DNA from: Gammaproteobacteria bacterium
Lineage (GTDB): Bacteria; Pseudomonadota; Gammaproteobacteria; Competibacterales; Competibacteraceae
Length of the DNA stretch: 18,020 nucleotides
Direction: 5' to 3'
Assembly (NCBI GenBank): GCA_003562535.1
Contig: PWUP01000089.1
Coordinates: forward strand, 1-18,020
Of this stretch, positions 7,228 through 14,967 are shown piece after piece; within the stretch, counting starts at the first letter, position 1; each line of letters opens with the position of its first letter. The notes beneath the pieces are model-generated. The model worked only from the letters and a program-made list of their open reading frames with translations. It had not been told where the DNA came from and searched no databases. Both the position numbers and the translations under genes were made by a program.

Positions 7228-7714
7228 ATGGCCGGTTTATGTCAGTATTGGCAGCAATATTCAACCGGTGGTGCATATTCATTCCTGCCTGCAACAGTTG
7301 ACGGCGCGTTTCGGTGTGCTCACGGTCTCAAGCATTTATCGTAATCCACCCGTCGGGTTTGTGGGCGAAGACTTTTACAATCTTGTGGTCGGCTTTGGCA
7401 CGGTGTTGTCACCGGTGGCACTGAAGCAGGAATTTAAAGCACTGGAGCAGCAACACGGTCGGTGTGGTGCGAACCGCTCCGGTTCGCGGACCTTGGATCT
7501 GGATTTGCTGTTATACGCGGATCAGGTGAATCCGGCGCTTAAATTACCGCATCCAGATATTTTGCGCTATGTCTTTGTCTTGCAACCCCTAGCCGAAATT
7601 GCCGGCTCGGTCCAGCACCCTTTGACTGGGCAGACCATGGACGCTTTATGGGCAGAGCGCGACACTGAAGCCCTGGAAGCGGTACAACTTTTTTCTTGGA
7701 AAACTGATGCTTAA
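7220..7714 (+). CDS. folK: 6-hydroxymethyl-dihydropterin pyrophosphokinase FolK (HPPK)
   Basis: The 164-residue kinase transfers pyrophosphate from ATP to 6-hydroxymethyl-dihydropterin. It has the N-terminal YVSIGSNIQP, the pterin-site NPPVGFVGEDFYN segment near 42-54, and the HPPK signature RTLDLDLLLY (90-99) with the magnesium-binding Asp93 and Asp95, followed by LPHP (109-112). The ATG lies inside the end of folB. It is convergent with the ygiM-like gene, leaving only 14 bases and no visible terminator hairpin. Confidence 0.96.
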   Translation: MVEWPVYVSIGSNIQPVVHIHSCLQQLTARFGVLTVSSIYRNPPVGFVGEDFYNLVVGFGTVLSPVALKQEFKALEQQHGRCGANRSGSRTLDLDLLLYADQVNPALKLPHPDILRYVFVLQPLAEIAGSVQHPLTGQTMDALWAERDTEALEAVQLFSWKTDA

Positions 7715-7728
7715 TCGGCTGGCTGTGT

Positions 7729-8400
7729 TCACAATTCGCCCCAGCGGCTGCTCCGGCGTGAGCGCAGTCGTGGGAGTAGCAATCCCGCCAACAAGCCCAC
7801 GAATAACACACCCGCACCGCGCACAAACCAATCCTGATTGCGCCGATCGCTGAGTAGGGCATTCTCTTGGGTGGCAACCTGTAACGCCCGTTCCAGATTG
7901 ACCACTTCTTCTTCTAAGACTTGATTGCGTTCATCTAACGCTACGGCATTGGCCGATACTGTCCGCAAATGAGACAGCTCATGGCCCAAGCGCTGATTAT
8001 CATTGCTTAGCGTTTGCACCTGCTGTTCGAGCCGTTCAATAGTGGCTAGGCGTTCCTGAAGGTGTTCGTTTTCCGATAGAAAATTGGCTAACTCCGCTTC
8101 GGTTTCTGCCAAGCGTTGTGCAAGACTCGGCGTGGTACTCAGATAACGGGTGTGTACAAAGCCCAGCGTACCGTCTTCCGTGCGAATGCGCGAATAACCG
8201 CTGGCTGGATCCGTGTCGACCAATCTCACCGGTGTGCCACTGGGCAGCATACGGATAATCCGAAACTGGGTAGAGGCTCCACTGCGCATGGGCAATTCCA
8301 GTTCATCACTGATGTAGCGCTGTTGCTGGGCTTGAGCCGGTGTGATGACCCACACCCACAAGACCACTAGAGTTGTTAGGGCAATAGACAATAGGCGCAT
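7729..8400 (-). CDS. ygiM: YgiM-like SH3-domain membrane protein (TIGR04211 type)
   Basis: From the ATG at 8400 the protein has 223 residues. A signal sequence ends at about AQA (residue 24). It is followed by a bacterial SH3 domain (about 27-95, RYISDELELPMRSG, GTLGFVHTRYLS), a long heptad-rich coiled coil (about 100-190), one transmembrane helix (GVLFVGLLAGLLLP) and a short basic tail. This order matches E. coli YgiM, whose role is not settled. The frame extends to 8439 but that would place a charged tail before the signal peptide. It follows an iron-type ABC ATPase gene by 26 bases on the same strand and may be read from the same transcript. Confidence 0.85.
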   Translation of the reverse strand: MRLLSIALTTLVVLWVWVITPAQAQQQRYISDELELPMRSGASTQFRIIRMLPSGTPVRLVDTDPASGYSRIRTEDGTLGFVHTRYLSTTPSLAQRLAETEAELANFLSENEHLQERLATIERLEQQVQTLSNDNQRLGHELSHLRTVSANAVALDERNQVLEEEVVNLERALQVATQENALLSDRRNQDWFVRGAGVLFVGLLAGLLLPRLRSRRSSRWGEL

Positions 8401-8426
8401 GATGGCTCGACATGTAGGAACGGTTA

Positions 8427-9464
8427 TCAACGCGCACACCCAACTGAGGATTCCAGCACCACGGCAGCCTCACGCGGTTTCAAGCGGACTCGATCCCCCG
8501 GTCGAAAGCTGACATCGTAACCGGTGTGGGCGAGAATTTCCTCATCACCGAGACGCAGCCGATAGGATAAATCATGGCCGTGAAATTCGCGGCTGATGAT
8601 TTGGGCAGCGGTTTCATCATCGTGAGCGGTTTCTAGAGTTAGGTGCTCAGGGCGCAGGGACAGCAATACCTCGCCGGAACTGGGTTGGTGGATGGCAATC
8701 CGCCCCAAGGTGGTGTGGGCGTGATGACCTTGGGCTTGGCCGACCAGCAGATTAGTCCGACCCAGAAACTGGGCGACAAAACGGGTGGCGGGGTGGTGGT
8801 ACACCGTCTCAGGAGTATCGAGTTGTTCAATCCGGCCATGATTCATGACCCCGATTTTATCGGCAATCGATAGGGCCTCTTCTTGATCATGAGTGACTAA
8901 AACCGCGCTGGTCTGAGTGGCTTTTAACAGTGAGCGAACCTCGTCGCGGGTTGAGGCGCGCAATCCCGCATCCAAATTGGAAAACGGCTCGTCCAATAGC
9001 ATTAATTTAGGTTCGGTGGCTAAGGCGCGAATCAAGGCGACGCGCTGTTGTTGTCCTCCAGAGAGTTGATTCGGCATACGCTCAGCATAAATGTCTAGGC
9101 TCACACGGCGCAGCAATTGCAGCGCCCGTTCTCGGCGCTGCTTGCGTTCCAAGCGTTTGAGACCAAACTCAATATTTTGTAATACTGTCAGATGCGGAAA
9201 CAAAGCGTAGTCTTGGAACACAATACCCACTTGGCGGCGTTCCGGCGGTAGATTGCCAATCGGCAGGCCACGCAGTTCAATAGTGCCGCAATCCGGTTGC
9301 TCAAACCCCGCCAGCATCCGTAAGGTGGTCGTTTTGCCACAGCCACTGGGGCCAAGCAAAGCTAAGATTTCGCCACGCTCCAAGCTGAAGCCGATATTAT
9401 CTACGGCGGGCGGCTGCTGAGGATCAAAGCGTTTCCGCAAACGCGATACGCGCAATAGGCTCAT
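8427..9464 (-). CDS. fbpC: Iron(III)-type ABC importer ATPase (FbpC/AfuC family)
   Basis: The 345-residue protein is a MalK/FbpC-like ATPase. Walker A is GPSGCGKT (38-45), the Q-loop is VFQDYALFP around Gln84, the signature is LSGGQQQR (134-141), Walker B is LMLLDEP (154-160) and the switch histidine is His192. A C-terminal TOBE-like regulatory domain follows from about 275 (LSLRPEHLTLE). The HLTVLQNIEFGLKR segment and the pairing with a fused two-domain permease point to ferric iron, but 2-aminoethylphosphonate, thiamine and sulfate importers have related ATPases. The permease gene lies 32 bases upstream. No periplasmic binding-protein gene is in the window. Confidence 0.88.
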   Translation of the reverse strand: MSLLRVSRLRKRFDPQQPPAVDNIGFSLERGEILALLGPSGCGKTTTLRMLAGFEQPDCGTIELRGLPIGNLPPERRQVGIVFQDYALFPHLTVLQNIEFGLKRLERKQRRERALQLLRRVSLDIYAERMPNQLSGGQQQRVALIRALATEPKLMLLDEPFSNLDAGLRASTRDEVRSLLKATQTSAVLVTHDQEEALSIADKIGVMNHGRIEQLDTPETVYHHPATRFVAQFLGRTNLLVGQAQGHHAHTTLGRIAIHQPSSGEVLLSLRPEHLTLETAHDDETAAQIISREFHGHDLSYRLRLGDEEILAHTGYDVSFRPGDRVRLKPREAAVVLESSVGCAR

Positions 9465-9483
9465 GGTTCATTCCAAACATCAA

Positions 9484-9498
9484 TGAGAATTATTAATT
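9484..9498. promoter_or_regulatory. Weak Fur-box-like sequence between fbpB and fbpC
   Basis: TGAGAATTATTAATT matches the 7-1-7 Fur consensus TGATAAT-N-ATTATCA at 10 of 14 positions, mostly in the left half. It overlaps the end of the permease gene. Proximity to a Fur-type importer makes it worth noting, but AT-rich junctions produce such matches by chance. Confidence 0.2.
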
Positions 9499-11083
9499 AA
9501 CGCTTACCTTCATAAGTCAATACAAGTCCTATGAATAAGCTGGAAAACAAGACAATCGCTGCTGCAAACGGTGCGGCTTCGGCCAGCATGGCCTCAGACG
9601 TGCGGCTGAATACACTGACCGCTAGGGTAGTATAACCGGTGGGTGCCAGCAAGAAGGTAATGGGCAACTCTTTCATGGCGATGACAAAGACCAAGGTCAT
9701 ACCGGCCAGCGTCCCACGGCGTAACAGCGGCAGCGACACGCTGGAGAATGCGCCAAAAGCACTGCGCCCCAGCGAGCGAGCGGCTTCTTCCAGTGAGGGG
9801 GTGGCCTGCAAAAGACTGCTACGGATTGGTCCTAAGGCTAAGGCTAGGAAACTCAAGGCATAGGCGATGATTAATAACGGCAACGTCTGATACAGCCACG
9901 GAGCGCTACGCAGGGAGAAAAACACCAGAGCCAAAGCCAAGGTCAGCGGTGGAATGGCATAACCGACATAGGCCAGCCGATCCAAGGTACGCGCCAGCGG
10001 CGAGGGGTAGCGAACACTGAGATAGGCAATCGGCAAGGCGAATGCAGCAGCCAGTAGCGCCGCCGGGCCCGCCGCGCCTGCTGAACGCAGAAATGTCGCC
10101 AATAAGGCTGAGTAATCGGTCAACATCGGTGCCAGTGACAGCCAGTAGCCAATAATCAGCGTTGGTAGCCCTAACGAGGCGCCAAACAGCAGCAGCAAGA
10201 ACAGCCACGCTAAAGGCCGATAAAAACCCAGCGCTACGGGCACCGCTGTGCGCGCCGCGCCAGTACCGGTACGCGCCCAGCGTTTGGAGCCAAGCAACAG
10301 GCTATCCGCAAGGATAAAGCTCAAGGTTAAGCCCAGCAGCAGCAGTGACAGCCATGCCGCATAAATGCGATCAAAGGCACCAGAGTATTGGGTGAAAATC
10401 GCGTAGCTAAACACTTCATAGCGCATTAAGGCCACGGCACCAAAGTCGCCCAAAACATACAGACTAATCACCAGCCAGCCGGCCAGCAGGGCAGGGCGTA
10501 AATGGGGCAGGGTAATATGCCAAAAGGTTTGCCGACTGCTGTAGCCTAGGCTGCGGGCGCTTTCCTGTAAACTGGGGTCTAGCCCCAGTAATGCGGCGCG
10601 CAGGTTCAAAAACAAATACGGATAGGTGTACAGGCTCAGCGCAATTAAGGCGCCCCAGTAGCCCTGTAAACGCGGCATGGGGTAATTAAACACCTGCGAC
10701 ATGATGCCATAATGCCCGCCGATGCCGAGCAAGGCATAGGCCATCACATAGCCGGGAATCGCTAGGGGTAAGGCACCGAGCAGAGTGAGCAGACGCTTGT
10801 ATTTGAGATCGGAAAACACCACCAACCACGCCAGTGGCAACGCCATGAGGGTGGTCGCAATCAATACTCCAAAGGTCAGCAGCAGGGTATTGATGAGCAA
10901 ATCCAGCGTCCGCGGTCGCCATACCAGCGCCTGCACTACCCCCAGATCCGCTTCGAGCGCACGCAGCACCAGATAAACCAAAGGCAATAGCATGCAGGCC
11001 CCGGCAACTATGGCAGGGATGAGAATAAACAGGGGCGGTGTCGCACGCGATTTCGCTGCTACCCTGAGCAACGCCGGCATCAT
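9497..11083 (-). CDS. fbpB: Iron(III)-type ABC importer permease, two fused domains (FbpB/AfuB family)
   Basis: The 528-residue protein has about 12 hydrophobic segments in two homologous halves, each carrying a binding-protein-dependent permease loop: SLGYSSRQTFWHITLPHLRP in the first half and SLGRSAFGAFSSVSLPLLRR in the second (EAA-type motifs that contact the ATPase). This arrangement and length match FbpB/SfuB permeases for ferric iron. A GGGAG sequence lies 7 bases before the first ATG. The ATPase gene follows by 32 bases. The fur gene lies immediately upstream on the same strand, and a Fur-box-like site overlaps the predicted promoter. The substrate is inferred from family and context. 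Confidence 0.88.
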   Translation of the reverse strand: MMPALLRVAAKSRATPPLFILIPAIVAGACMLLPLVYLVLRALEADLGVVQALVWRPRTLDLLINTLLLTFGVLIATTLMALPLAWLVVFSDLKYKRLLTLLGALPLAIPGYVMAYALLGIGGHYGIMSQVFNYPMPRLQGYWGALIALSLYTYPYLFLNLRAALLGLDPSLQESARSLGYSSRQTFWHITLPHLRPALLAGWLVISLYVLGDFGAVALMRYEVFSYAIFTQYSGAFDRIYAAWLSLLLLGLTLSFILADSLLLGSKRWARTGTGAARTAVPVALGFYRPLAWLFLLLLFGASLGLPTLIIGYWLSLAPMLTDYSALLATFLRSAGAAGPAALLAAAFALPIAYLSVRYPSPLARTLDRLAYVGYAIPPLTLALALVFFSLRSAPWLYQTLPLLIIAYALSFLALALGPIRSSLLQATPSLEEAARSLGRSAFGAFSSVSLPLLRRGTLAGMTLVFVIAMKELPITFLLAPTGYTTLAVSVFSRTSEAMLAEAAPFAAAIVLFSSLFIGLVLTYEGKR

Positions 11084-11156
11084 CTGATGGCTCCCGCACG
11101 CGCAGTGTAAACTAATATTGACATTCGCAGGTGAGATTAACAGAGTCGTTCGAACA

Positions 11157-11193
11157 TGTAAATAATAATTGATGTTACTTACGCCATTGTCAG
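11157..11193 (-). promoter_or_regulatory. Candidate promoter with overlapping Fur-box-like sequence upstream of fbpB
   Basis: On the minus strand CTGACA (11188-11193) and AATTAT (11165-11170) are 17 bases apart, matching -35 at 5 of 6 and -10 at 4 of 6. The plus-strand sequence TGTAAATAATAATTG (11157-11171) matches the 7-1-7 Fur consensus at 9 of 14 positions and covers the -10. Repression of iron uptake by Fur at this site is an inference. Confidence 0.35.
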
Positions 11194-11223
11194 CGTTATT
11201 TTGGCATGACCTCTCCGATCACA

Positions 11224-11236
11224 GGGCGTCACGCCC
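11224..11236 (-). terminator. Short GC hairpin after fur
   Basis: GGGCG and CGCCC pair around a 3-nt loop, 16 bases past the fur stop codon. No T-run follows on the minus strand, so it is a weak terminator candidate only. Confidence 0.2.
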
Positions 11237-11252
11237 GTTGACCGTCAGAGGG

Positions 11253-11678
11253 CTATTTGGTGCGGTTTGGGCAGTTCGGTTTTTGGCAGGAGCCGTATAA
11301 GATCAAACTGTGTTCGCTGAGTTTGAAACCCATTTTCTCCGCCACCAGTGCTTGGCGTTGTTCAATGGTTTCATCATAGAACTCGACGATGGTATCGCAA
11401 TCGCTACACAGGATATGATCATGATGCTCGCCTTGATCAAGTTCAAATACCGATTGCCCGCCCTCGAAATGGTGGCGTTGCACCAAGCCGGCGGTTTCGA
11501 ATTGGGTAAGCACTCGATACACCGTAGCCAGCCCGATATCTTCACCCATAGCCAACAAGGTTTTATAAATATCCTCGGCGCTTAGGTGATGGTCAGTGCG
11601 TTGTTGTAGAATATCCAGTATCTTCATGCGTGGCAGGGTAACTTTGAGTCCAGCCTGCTTTAAGTCTTTTGAACTCAT
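11253..11678 (-). CDS. fur: Ferric uptake regulator Fur
   Basis: The 141-residue protein closely follows E. coli Fur: AGLKVTLPRMKIL (9-21), the DNA-reading helix with GLATVYRVLTQFE (49-61), HHFEGGQSVFEL, and the metal-binding HHDHILCSDC (85-94) with Cys91 and Cys94. A second cysteine pair (Cys131, Cys136) lies near the end. It is therefore a true Fur and not Zur or PerR. With Fe(II) it should repress iron-uptake genes, plausibly the adjacent fbpB-fbpC. AGGAGA lies about 9 bases before the ATG. It is divergent from dapB, and a palindrome with two opposed -10 boxes lies between them. Confidence 0.97.
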   Translation of the reverse strand: MSSKDLKQAGLKVTLPRMKILDILQQRTDHHLSAEDIYKTLLAMGEDIGLATVYRVLTQFETAGLVQRHHFEGGQSVFELDQGEHHDHILCSDCDTIVEFYDETIEQRQALVAEKMGFKLSEHSLILYGSCQKPNCPNRTK

Positions 11679-11714
11679 AAAACGAGTCTCCTAATAAGCG
11701 TTGTCAGCAATGAT

Positions 11715-11735
11715 CGTTATTATAACGGTTATAAT
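11715..11735. promoter_or_regulatory. Palindrome carrying two outward-facing -10 boxes between fur and dapB
   Basis: ATTATAACGGTTATAAT (11719-11735) is a perfect 8-1-8 inverted repeat. Its left arm read on the minus strand is a perfect TATAAT (11719-11724) toward fur; its right arm on the plus strand is a perfect TATAAT (11730-11735) toward dapB. A second overlapping palindrome, CGTTATTATAACG (11715-11727), shares the centre. No good -35 is seen on either side. The element could be a divergent promoter core, an operator, or both. It does not match the standard Fur box well. Confidence 0.5.
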
Positions 11736-11828
11736 TATTATTTGCGGTTTGCTGGCAGTTTATGTCCTCGGATACCGCTTTAATCAGCATAATTCATTGT
11801 ATCAACTTGACTCATTGAGGATTAACAC

Positions 11829-12656
11829 ATGGATCAACATCCGCCAGCACCGCCGTTACGCATCGGTGTTCCGGGTTGCAGTGGCCGTGTCGGTCGCCTA
11901 TTGCTGAAAGCCATACTGGAAGCTGATGATCTGGTACTCAGCGGCGGTACCTGCCGTCAGGGTTCAGACGCTGAGGGGGCAGATCTAGGCCGTCTGGCCG
12001 GTGTGGCACCGATTGGACAGGTGGCCAACAGCGACCGCCAAGCCTTGTTTGCGGACAGTCAAGTGGTGATTGATTTTACCGCCGCTGCTGCACTCAGCGA
12101 GCATTGCCAGTGGGCGGTGGCCGCCGGGTGTGCGCTGGTGGTAGGCAGCAGCGGCCTCAGCCCAGCCGACCGTAGGGCGCTGCACACCGCCGCCGCAACG
12201 ATTCCGATTGTGTATGCGCCCAATACCAGTATCGGTGTGGCCGTGCTGAGTACTGTGGTGCGCCGAGTTGCTGGGCTTTTGGGGGCAGAGTTTGATATTG
12301 AAATTCTCGAAATGCATCACCGCAATAAACAAGACGCCCCCTCGGGCACGGCATTGCATCTGGGTGAACAAGCCGCATTGGGGCGCCAAATTACCTTGGC
12401 TGACCACGCGGTGCGCGCCCGTGATGGCATGACCGGGCCACGTCGTGATGGTGATATTGGTTTTGCCACCCTACGCGGTGGCAGTGTGGTGGCTGAGCAT
12501 TCGGTCATTTTTGCCGGGCCTGCAGAGCGTTTAGTGTTATCGCATATTGCTGAGCAACGCGATTTATTCGCCTATGGCGCCGTGTACGCTGCCCGCTGGC
12601 TGCGTGATCGTGCCCCCGGCGTTTACAGCATGGAAGATGTACTCGGATTGAGCTAA
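11829..12656 (+). CDS. dapB: 4-hydroxy-tetrahydrodipicolinate reductase DapB
   Basis: The 275-residue enzyme reduces hydroxy-tetrahydrodipicolinate with NAD(P)H in lysine and diaminopimelate synthesis. It has the nucleotide-binding GVPGCSGRVGRLLL (13-26), the VVIDFT strand (79-84), and the active-site EMHHRNKQDAPSGTA with His163, His164 and Lys167. The C-terminal FAGPAERLVLSHIAEQRDLFAYGA is also typical. GAGG precedes the ATG by 9 bases, which fixes the start. The more usual gammaproteobacterial neighbour of fur is the outer-membrane gene bamE, which is not seen here. The stop codon overlaps that of the convergent epimerase gene. Confidence 0.97.
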   Translation: MDQHPPAPPLRIGVPGCSGRVGRLLLKAILEADDLVLSGGTCRQGSDAEGADLGRLAGVAPIGQVANSDRQALFADSQVVIDFTAAAALSEHCQWAVAAGCALVVGSSGLSPADRRALHTAAATIPIVYAPNTSIGVAVLSTVVRRVAGLLGAEFDIEILEMHHRNKQDAPSGTALHLGEQAALGRQITLADHAVRARDGMTGPRRDGDIGFATLRGGSVVAEHSVIFAGPAERLVLSHIAEQRDLFAYGAVYAARWLRDRAPGVYSMEDVLGLS

Positions 12657-13729
12657 GGCCGGATCGTGCGTTGTAAGCCTAAACCGGGTTGGTCACAGGG
12701 TGCAAGACAGCCGTTTTGTAGCACAAACCCGCCGCTGACTACGTCGCGGGCAAGATCAAAACTGCCGTCTAAATCCAAGTAGGCCGTTGCGGGCGATGCT
12801 AATGCGGCATGTAACGCGGCGCTGATGCTGATAATGCTTTCGTCCATACAGCCCCACATCAATTCAATGCCGGCAGTTTCGGCAAACGTTGCGATGCGTT
12901 GGGCGGGGCGAATGCCGCCGCATTTCATCAGCTTGATATTGAAAATACCACACGCTGGGCTAGGGTTGAGCAACCGCAACGCATCGCGTTCTGTGAGCAG
13001 GCTTTCATCGGCGGCTAAGCAGCGGCGCACAACGGCAGGCAGTTGACGCATGGTATCGATATCAGCCGCAGGCATGGGTTGCTCTAGAAATTCAATGTCC
13101 AGATTGGCAGTGGTGGCGATAAAGTGTTCCACATCGCTGGTGCTGTAGCCTTGATTCGGATCCACTCGTATGCCAATGCCGCTGCCTACATGGGCGCGTA
13201 ATTGGGCGAGGCGTTCGAGGTCTTCTTCCAGGTTCAGGCCCAGCTTGACTTTGAGCATGCGGAAGCCGCGCCCGATGTATTCATCCGCTTCTTCTAAGGT
13301 GGCATCAATGGATTTGATGCCAATGGTAATCGAGGTTGGTAGGCGTTCGTGAGCTTGTCCTAACATCCGCACCAAGGGCAGACCGAGGTGCTGAGCCAAT
13401 AAATCATGTAAAGCGATATCGACAGCGGCTCGGGCGGCTGGAGTGTGCTCCATACGGTGACTGAGTTTGCGACACAATAAGGGCAGTTCCCGAGGATCGC
13501 TACCGAGCAGCCATGCGAGCTGGTCTTGACTGAGCGCCTCGGAGCACATCGCTTCGGTTTCACCGGTGACATGGTCGCTGGGCGCAGCAGCCCCATAGCC
13601 GATTAAGCCGGTATCGGTGTGCAGTTCGACAATCCAGTTGGTGACCGCATCCACTCTTTGATAGGCAATGGTATAAGGCCGAGTGAGTGGCAGATGTTCT
13701 TGCCAAGTGAGTAGTCGGGTAATTTTCAT
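12653..13729 (-). CDS. dgcA: Enolase-superfamily dipeptide epimerase / DgcA-type N-acetyl-D-glutamate racemase
   Basis: The 358-residue protein has an N-terminal capping domain and a TIM barrel of the muconate-lactonizing subgroup. Catalytic acid/base Lys160 and Lys162 (LKVKLG), metal ligands Asp190 (VDPNQG), Glu216 (LEQP) and Asp241 (ADES), and opposing Lys266 (NIKLMKCGG) are all present. A DLD motif (319-321) matches the aspartates that hold the dipeptide amino group in Ala-Glu epimerases such as YcjG. By itself it would be called L-Ala-D/L-Glu epimerase. It overlaps the upstream DUF1611 gene by 4 bases (ATGA), the arrangement reported for DgcN-DgcA, where this enzyme racemizes N-acetyl-D-glutamate. 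Both substrates are possible; the fold and catalytic residues are certain. Confidence 0.8.
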   Translation of the reverse strand: MKITRLLTWQEHLPLTRPYTIAYQRVDAVTNWIVELHTDTGLIGYGAAAPSDHVTGETEAMCSEALSQDQLAWLLGSDPRELPLLCRKLSHRMEHTPAARAAVDIALHDLLAQHLGLPLVRMLGQAHERLPTSITIGIKSIDATLEEADEYIGRGFRMLKVKLGLNLEEDLERLAQLRAHVGSGIGIRVDPNQGYSTSDVEHFIATTANLDIEFLEQPMPAADIDTMRQLPAVVRRCLAADESLLTERDALRLLNPSPACGIFNIKLMKCGGIRPAQRIATFAETAGIELMWGCMDESIISISAALHAALASPATAYLDLDGSFDLARDVVSGGFVLQNGCLAPCDQPGLGLQRTIRP

Positions 13730-14799
13730 GGTTTGTGCTCGCTGCGGATAAAATCGCGGACGACCGGGATCAAGCGCTCCACGCCGTCCGTTAACGGGCG
13801 AATCACGGGAATGCCCAACTCAATCTCCAGGCGTTCACGTTCAGCGGCCAGTGCCTCGGCGCTGAGTCCTTGACCGTTGAGCGTGACGGCCAGTACCCGT
13901 GAGCCGTACATGGCAATTAAGCGGATCTCATCGGCCAGCGGCGGAATCCGATAACCCAGATGCTCACAGCCGTCGAAGAACTGACGTGCTGGGGCGTGTT
14001 GTAAAATCACCCCACGCGCTCCACCGGAAATTAACAATTCCGCCCCACAGGGGCCGGAGGGGTTACGCAGTGCGGACTGGCCTTCGATCAGCATAAGATC
14101 AGGCGCGACTTGTTGGGCGCAGGTCAGCAAAGCCTGTTCTAATTCGCCGCTGACGTAATCATTGACCACAGAGTCCAACACAAACCCATACTGCCCACCT
14201 TGCAGCCATCCAGTCTGGCCGGTGTAAATCATCTCGGTTTTAATGCCTATGGCGTTTAAGGCTTGGGTCAATAAGCGCGTGGTGGTGCGTTTGCCCACGG
14301 CGCAATCCGTGCCCAGTACGGCTATTCTTGGAATGGTGAGCGTGGTGATGGCGCCGCTCCAAAAGCGCAACTCAGATTTTGGTTTGGGACGGCGCAGATC
14401 GATCAGCTCCACCACTTGCTCTTGAGCCGCAGCGGCTAACTCAGGGTCATCGGCAGCGTATTCATGCAGTCCGTTGACAATACCTAGACCGTGCTGAATG
14501 GCTTCGAGTAGATACGCCCGCAGCTTGGGGGTGAAATACCCGCCATGAGTGGCTACGCCGACCAAGGCATGGCGAGGTGGTTCTGGCGCGATGGCCAACG
14601 CGGCACTCGTACTGGCCACCACTGGAATCCCTCGGTGCACACCATCGAGTAATTCACCAGCATCGTGGCCAGCGCAGTCTGGATCGACCACAGCGTACAC
14701 TCGGAAGCGTTCGCTGCCACGAACCAGACCGTGAGCGGTTTTGCCGTTATCGCTGCAATAATAGTGATGAGCCAAGACAATCGCTGGGCTAGGTCGCAT
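13726..14799 (-). CDS. dgcN: DUF1611 P-loop protein, DgcN-type (D-glutamate N-acetyltransferase candidate)
   Basis: The protein is 357 residues from the ATG at 14799, which has AAGGA 9 bases upstream; a TTG two codons earlier is too close to it. An N-terminal Rossmann-like domain (HGLVRG, GVATHGGYF) is followed by a P-loop domain with GTDCAVGKRTT (163-173), YTGQTGWLQGGQYG (192-205) and LIEGQSAL (237-244), the DUF1611 pattern. Such proteins have been reported as DgcN, which acetylates D-glutamate despite the NTPase-like fold. The start of the epimerase gene overlaps its stop, so the two are translationally coupled. Nothing in the sequence alone proves the acetyltransferase reaction. Confidence 0.78.
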   Translation of the reverse strand: MRPSPAIVLAHHYYCSDNGKTAHGLVRGSERFRVYAVVDPDCAGHDAGELLDGVHRGIPVVASTSAALAIAPEPPRHALVGVATHGGYFTPKLRAYLLEAIQHGLGIVNGLHEYAADDPELAAAAQEQVVELIDLRRPKPKSELRFWSGAITTLTIPRIAVLGTDCAVGKRTTTRLLTQALNAIGIKTEMIYTGQTGWLQGGQYGFVLDSVVNDYVSGELEQALLTCAQQVAPDLMLIEGQSALRNPSGPCGAELLISGGARGVILQHAPARQFFDGCEHLGYRIPPLADEIRLIAMYGSRVLAVTLNGQGLSAEALAAERERLEIELGIPVIRPLTDGVERLIPVVRDFIRSEHKP

Positions 14800-14910
14800 A
14801 TTCAAGTGTCCTTAAAAAATTTTTGCGTAGCGTAACAGGAAATCGCCAATGATAGGAGAGTCGAGTGCTAAAACAGGTACTTTAGAACAGGAGGGTCGTA
14901 CGTACTCTGA

Positions 14911-14919
14911 TGCTATACT
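14911..14919 (+). promoter_or_regulatory. Extended -10 promoter candidate for the small membrane protein gene
   Basis: TGCTATACT is a near-perfect extended -10 element about 50 bases before the ATG at 14968. No -35 is evident. The predicted transcript would begin near a small hairpin, GGCGT-CTGA-ACGCC (14923-14936). Confidence 0.45.
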
Positions 14920-14967
14920 AAGGGGCGTCTGAACGCCTACATTCAATCAATTTTGGATAACGCCGCT

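Noticed and set aside
11701..11907. Short Ile-rich hydrophobic open frame between fur and dapB
   Set aside because: It starts with TTG, its hydrophobic part simply translates the AT-rich promoter palindrome, and it runs into dapB in another frame.
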